Shown piece by piece: positions 13,236-15,442 of a stretch of 15,442 bases of DNA (position 1 is the stretch's first letter; each line of letters opens with the position of its first letter). Origin of the DNA: RGIG3009 sp045603285 (GTDB lineage Bacteria > Bacillota > Clostridia > Oscillospirales > Acutalibacteraceae); NCBI GenBank assembly GCA_045603285.1, contig JAZULW010000057.1, positions 1-15,442 on the forward strand, given 5' to 3'. Position numbers and translations under genes: made by a program. The notes below the pieces were generated by a model that saw only the letters and a list, made by a program, of their open reading frames with translations, searched no databases and was not told the DNA's origin.

Positions 13236-14397
13236 ATGGCAAACCTTAGACAACACGTATATAGCGGGCACCTACCGCCGTTTCCCCGTGGAGATCACGC
13301 ACGGCAAGGGCAGTGAGGTATGGGATACCAACGGCAAACGCTATATTGATATGGGTTCGGGCATTGGTGTTACCGCGCTCGGCATTGCGGACGATACGTG
13401 GGTTTCCGCCGTAACCGAACAACTGTCGAAAGTACAGCATACGTCCAATTTGTATTATACCGAGCCGTGCATTCGCTTGGCTAACATCTTGTGCGAGCGC
13501 ACGGGAATGAAAACGGTGTTTTTCAGCAACTCGGGCGCGGAAGCCAACGAGTGTGCTATCAAAACGGCGCGCAAATATGCCGCCGATACGCACGGGGCGG
13601 ACCGCTACACCGTGGTGACGCTGCAAAACAGTTTCCACGGCCGTACGATCACGACGCTGGCGGCAACGGGGCAAGAGGTGTTTCACCAAACCTTCCAACC
13701 TCTCACCGAGGGGTTTGCGTATGCCACGGCAAACGACGTGGAATCGGTCAAAACGCTGTGCCAACAGCACAATGCCGCCGCCGTGATGCTAGAATGTGTA
13801 CAAGGCGAGGGCGGTGTGTTGCCGCTGGAACAAGACTTTGTTACCGCGGTGGCGGAGTATTGCCAACAGACCGACACACTTCTCATTGCAGACGAGGTGC
13901 AAACGGGAAATGGCCGCACGGGTACGTTATACGCTTACGAACAGTACGGGATAACCCCCGATATCGTCACCACCGCCAAAGGGCTTGGTGGCGGGTTGCC
14001 CATCGGCGCTACGTTGTTCGGTGAAAAAACGGCGCATACCCTCGGCGCGAGTGACCACGGTTCTACCTTTGGGGGCAACCCCGTTGCGTGTGCGGGGGCA
14101 CTTTCGGTACTGTCACGGTTGACGGAGGAGTTTTTAGCCGACGTGCGCAACAAAAGCCGCTTTGTGTTCGGCGCGTTGCAAGGGGCTAACGGTATTAAAA
14201 GCGTTTCAGGGAAAGGCTTGATGATCGGCATTGAAACCGAACGGCCCGCCGCCGATGTGGTACGCGAATGCCGCGAACAAGGGGTATTGTGCCTCACCGC
14301 CAAAACCAAAGTGCGCTTGCTTCCGGCGCTCAACATCCCGACCGACGTGCTCGCCGAAGCCATCGACGTCATCAAAACTGTGTGTGGGAGAGTGTGA
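13228..14397 (+). CDS. argD: acetylornithine aminotransferase
   Basis: A 389-residue class III PLP-dependent aminotransferase that converts N-acetylglutamate semialdehyde and glutamate to N-acetylornithine and 2-oxoglutarate. Key segments are SNSGAEANE (100-108), NSFHGRT (134-140), ECVQGEGGV (189-197), IADEVQTGNGRTG (220-232) with D222 binding the PLP ring nitrogen, and TTAKGLGGG (248-256) with K251 as the Schiff-base lysine. STFGGNP follows as usual. The ATG at 13228 overlaps argB by 8 bases; a GTG at 13219 would add three residues and is less likely. Context supports ArgD rather than a GABA or ornithine aminotransferase. Confidence 0.96.
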   Translation: MSEWQTLDNTYIAGTYRRFPVEITHGKGSEVWDTNGKRYIDMGSGIGVTALGIADDTWVSAVTEQLSKVQHTSNLYYTEPCIRLANILCERTGMKTVFFSNSGAEANECAIKTARKYAADTHGADRYTVVTLQNSFHGRTITTLAATGQEVFHQTFQPLTEGFAYATANDVESVKTLCQQHNAAAVMLECVQGEGGVLPLEQDFVTAVAEYCQQTDTLLIADEVQTGNGRTGTLYAYEQYGITPDIVTTAKGLGGGLPIGATLFGEKTAHTLGASDHGSTFGGNPVACAGALSVLSRLTEEFLADVRNKSRFVFGALQGANGIKSVSGKGLMIGIETERPAADVVRECREQGVLCLTAKTKVRLLPALNIPTDVLAEAIDVIKTVCGRV

Positions 14398-14398
14398 T

Positions 14399-15379
14399 AT
14401 GAACTTGAAAGGCCAATCGTTTCTCAAACTGTTGGATCTGGAGCCGTGCGAGATCGAAGGATTGCTCGATTTGGCGGCCGAACTGAAAGAGAAGAAAAAG
14501 CGCGGTGTGCCCCACCGCTTGTGCGAGGGCAAAAACATTGCTCTCATCTTTGAAAAAACCAGTACGCGCACCCGTTGTGCGTTTGAGGTGGCGGCGGCCG
14601 ACCTCGGTATGCACCCCACCTATCTCGACCCGTCGGGTTCGCAGATCGGGAAAAAGGAAAGCATTGCCGATACCGCACGTGTGCTCGGCCGGATGTACGA
14701 TGCCATCGAATACCGCGGGTTTGGGCAAGAGGTCGTGGAAGAGTTGGCAAAATACGCGGGCGTACCCGTGTATAACGGCCTCACCAACGAATTTCATCCC
14801 ACTCAAATTTTGGCAGATTTTCTCACCATTCGGGAACATTGCGGCGAACTTCGTGGTAAAAAACTGGTGTATATGGGGGATGCGCGCTACAATATGGGCA
14901 ATTCGCTGATGGTGGGTTGTGCCAAAATGGGGATGCATTTTGTTGCTTGCGCCCCCAAAGCCTATTTCCCCGATCGAGCGCTCATTGAGCAGTGTGAAGC
15001 GGTGGCCGCCCAAACGGGGGCGACCCTCACCTTTACGGAAGATACCGCCGACGTGAAAGGCGCCGATATCATCTACACCGACGTGTGGGTGTCGATGGGT
15101 GAGCCGGACAGCGTGTGGCAGGAACGCATTGAGCAACTGTCACCCTACCGCGTTACCGCCGACCTGATGAACACGGCGGGTTCGCAGTGCCGTTTTATGC
15201 ATTGTTTGCCCGCATTTCACGATTTAAATACGGGTATCGGCAAAAGCATCTACGAAAAATTCGGTATCACCTGTATGGAAGTCACCGACGAGGTGTTCGA
15301 GAGCGAACAATCCATCGTGTTTGACGAAGCCGAAAACAGGATGCACACCATCAAAGCGGTCATCGCCGCCACGTTATAG
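14399..15379 (+). CDS. argF: ornithine carbamoyltransferase
   Basis: A 326-residue enzyme that makes citrulline from ornithine and carbamoyl phosphate. The carbamoyl-phosphate motif STRTR is at 55-59, HPTQ at 133-136, the ornithine-loop motif SMG at 232-234 and HCLPA at 268-272. The overall pattern (FEKTSTRTRCAFEVAA, SGSQIGKKESIADTARVLG) is close to E. coli ArgI and to catabolic ArcB enzymes rather than to the shorter B. subtilis ArgF type. The operon context, with no arcA or arcC, makes an anabolic role likely. ATG at 14399 is one base after the argD stop and 8 bases after GGGAG; an in-frame upstream extension into argD has no support. It is the last gene of the operon. Confidence 0.95.
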   Translation: MNLKGQSFLKLLDLEPCEIEGLLDLAAELKEKKKRGVPHRLCEGKNIALIFEKTSTRTRCAFEVAAADLGMHPTYLDPSGSQIGKKESIADTARVLGRMYDAIEYRGFGQEVVEELAKYAGVPVYNGLTNEFHPTQILADFLTIREHCGELRGKKLVYMGDARYNMGNSLMVGCAKMGMHFVACAPKAYFPDRALIEQCEAVAAQTGATLTFTEDTADVKGADIIYTDVWVSMGEPDSVWQERIEQLSPYRVTADLMNTAGSQCRFMHCLPAFHDLNTGIGKSIYEKFGITCMEVTDEVFESEQSIVFDEAENRMHTIKAVIAATL

Positions 15380-15422
15380 CCGAAGGGAACCAAAGTCCCA
15401 TCGGTCAAAAATAGAATTTTTT
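15380..15422 (+). terminator. possible terminator after argF
   Basis: Directly after the argF stop, CCGA-A-GGGA (15380-15388) pairs with TCCC-A-TCGG (15396-15404), an imperfect 4+4 stem with one A-A mismatch and a 7-base loop. A six-T run (15417-15422) follows only after 12 bases, so this is a weak or atypical terminator. Confidence 0.4.
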
Positions 15423-15442
15423 CTTGTATCGTCGTTACACTC

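Noticed and set aside
1..15442. CRISPR array, tRNA, rRNA, insertion sequence or phage genes
   Set aside because: No regularly spaced repeats, cloverleaf-like sequence, transposase, integrase or terminal inverted repeats were seen in the window.

Overview
The window looks like a chromosomal segment from an endospore-forming Bacillota, most likely class Clostridia (an Oscillospirales-like, moderate-GC genome). Evidence: the 22 residues at the left edge match the conserved C-terminal end of the sporulation regulator SpoVT; strong AGGAGG-type ribosome binding sites and near-consensus sigma-A promoters are present; and the gene families (TlyA, membrane-anchored XRE protein, DegV, Firmicutes-type MntP, cyclic arginine pathway with ArgJ) fit that group. 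I see no tRNA, rRNA, insertion sequence, CRISPR array or phage gene, and no gene-free stretch longer than about 250 bases.

Left part (1-5242). After the spoVT tail and a bidirectional terminator, tlyA (rRNA 2'-O-methyltransferase) lies on the minus strand. It shares a divergent promoter region with a tightly packed plus-strand operon: Nudix hydrolase, a cation diffusion facilitator with a manganese-type metal site, a RimK-like ATP-grasp ligase, and an XRE regulator with four predicted membrane segments. All four genes overlap end to start, which suggests translational coupling. The operon ends in a terminator. A monocistronic degV (fatty-acid-binding family) follows.

Middle (5243-7549). Two minus-strand genes follow, each with its own promoter and separated by a terminator: a uracil-type NCS2 permease and the manganese exporter MntP. 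The permease is divergent from the arginine operon across a 252-base region.

Right part (7550-15442). A single plus-strand arginine biosynthesis operon runs argG-argH-argC-argJ-argB-argD-argF. With ArgJ recycling the acetyl group, ArgB, ArgC, ArgD and ArgJ make ornithine from glutamate. ArgF carbamoylates ornithine to citrulline, and ArgG plus ArgH convert citrulline to arginine. carAB and argR are not in the window. A consensus promoter (TTGACA-17-TATAAT) drives the operon. It is flanked by two ARG-box palindromes, so ArgR/AhrC repression by arginine is strongly predicted. A 12-bp hairpin without a T-tract sits between argG and argH.

Most of the window is ordinary core metabolism. The points most worth a second look are the two-operator architecture at argG, the four-gene overlapping operon containing the membrane XRE protein, the duplicated C-terminal domain of the manganese-type transporter, and the presence of two unrelated manganese exporters within 5 kb.
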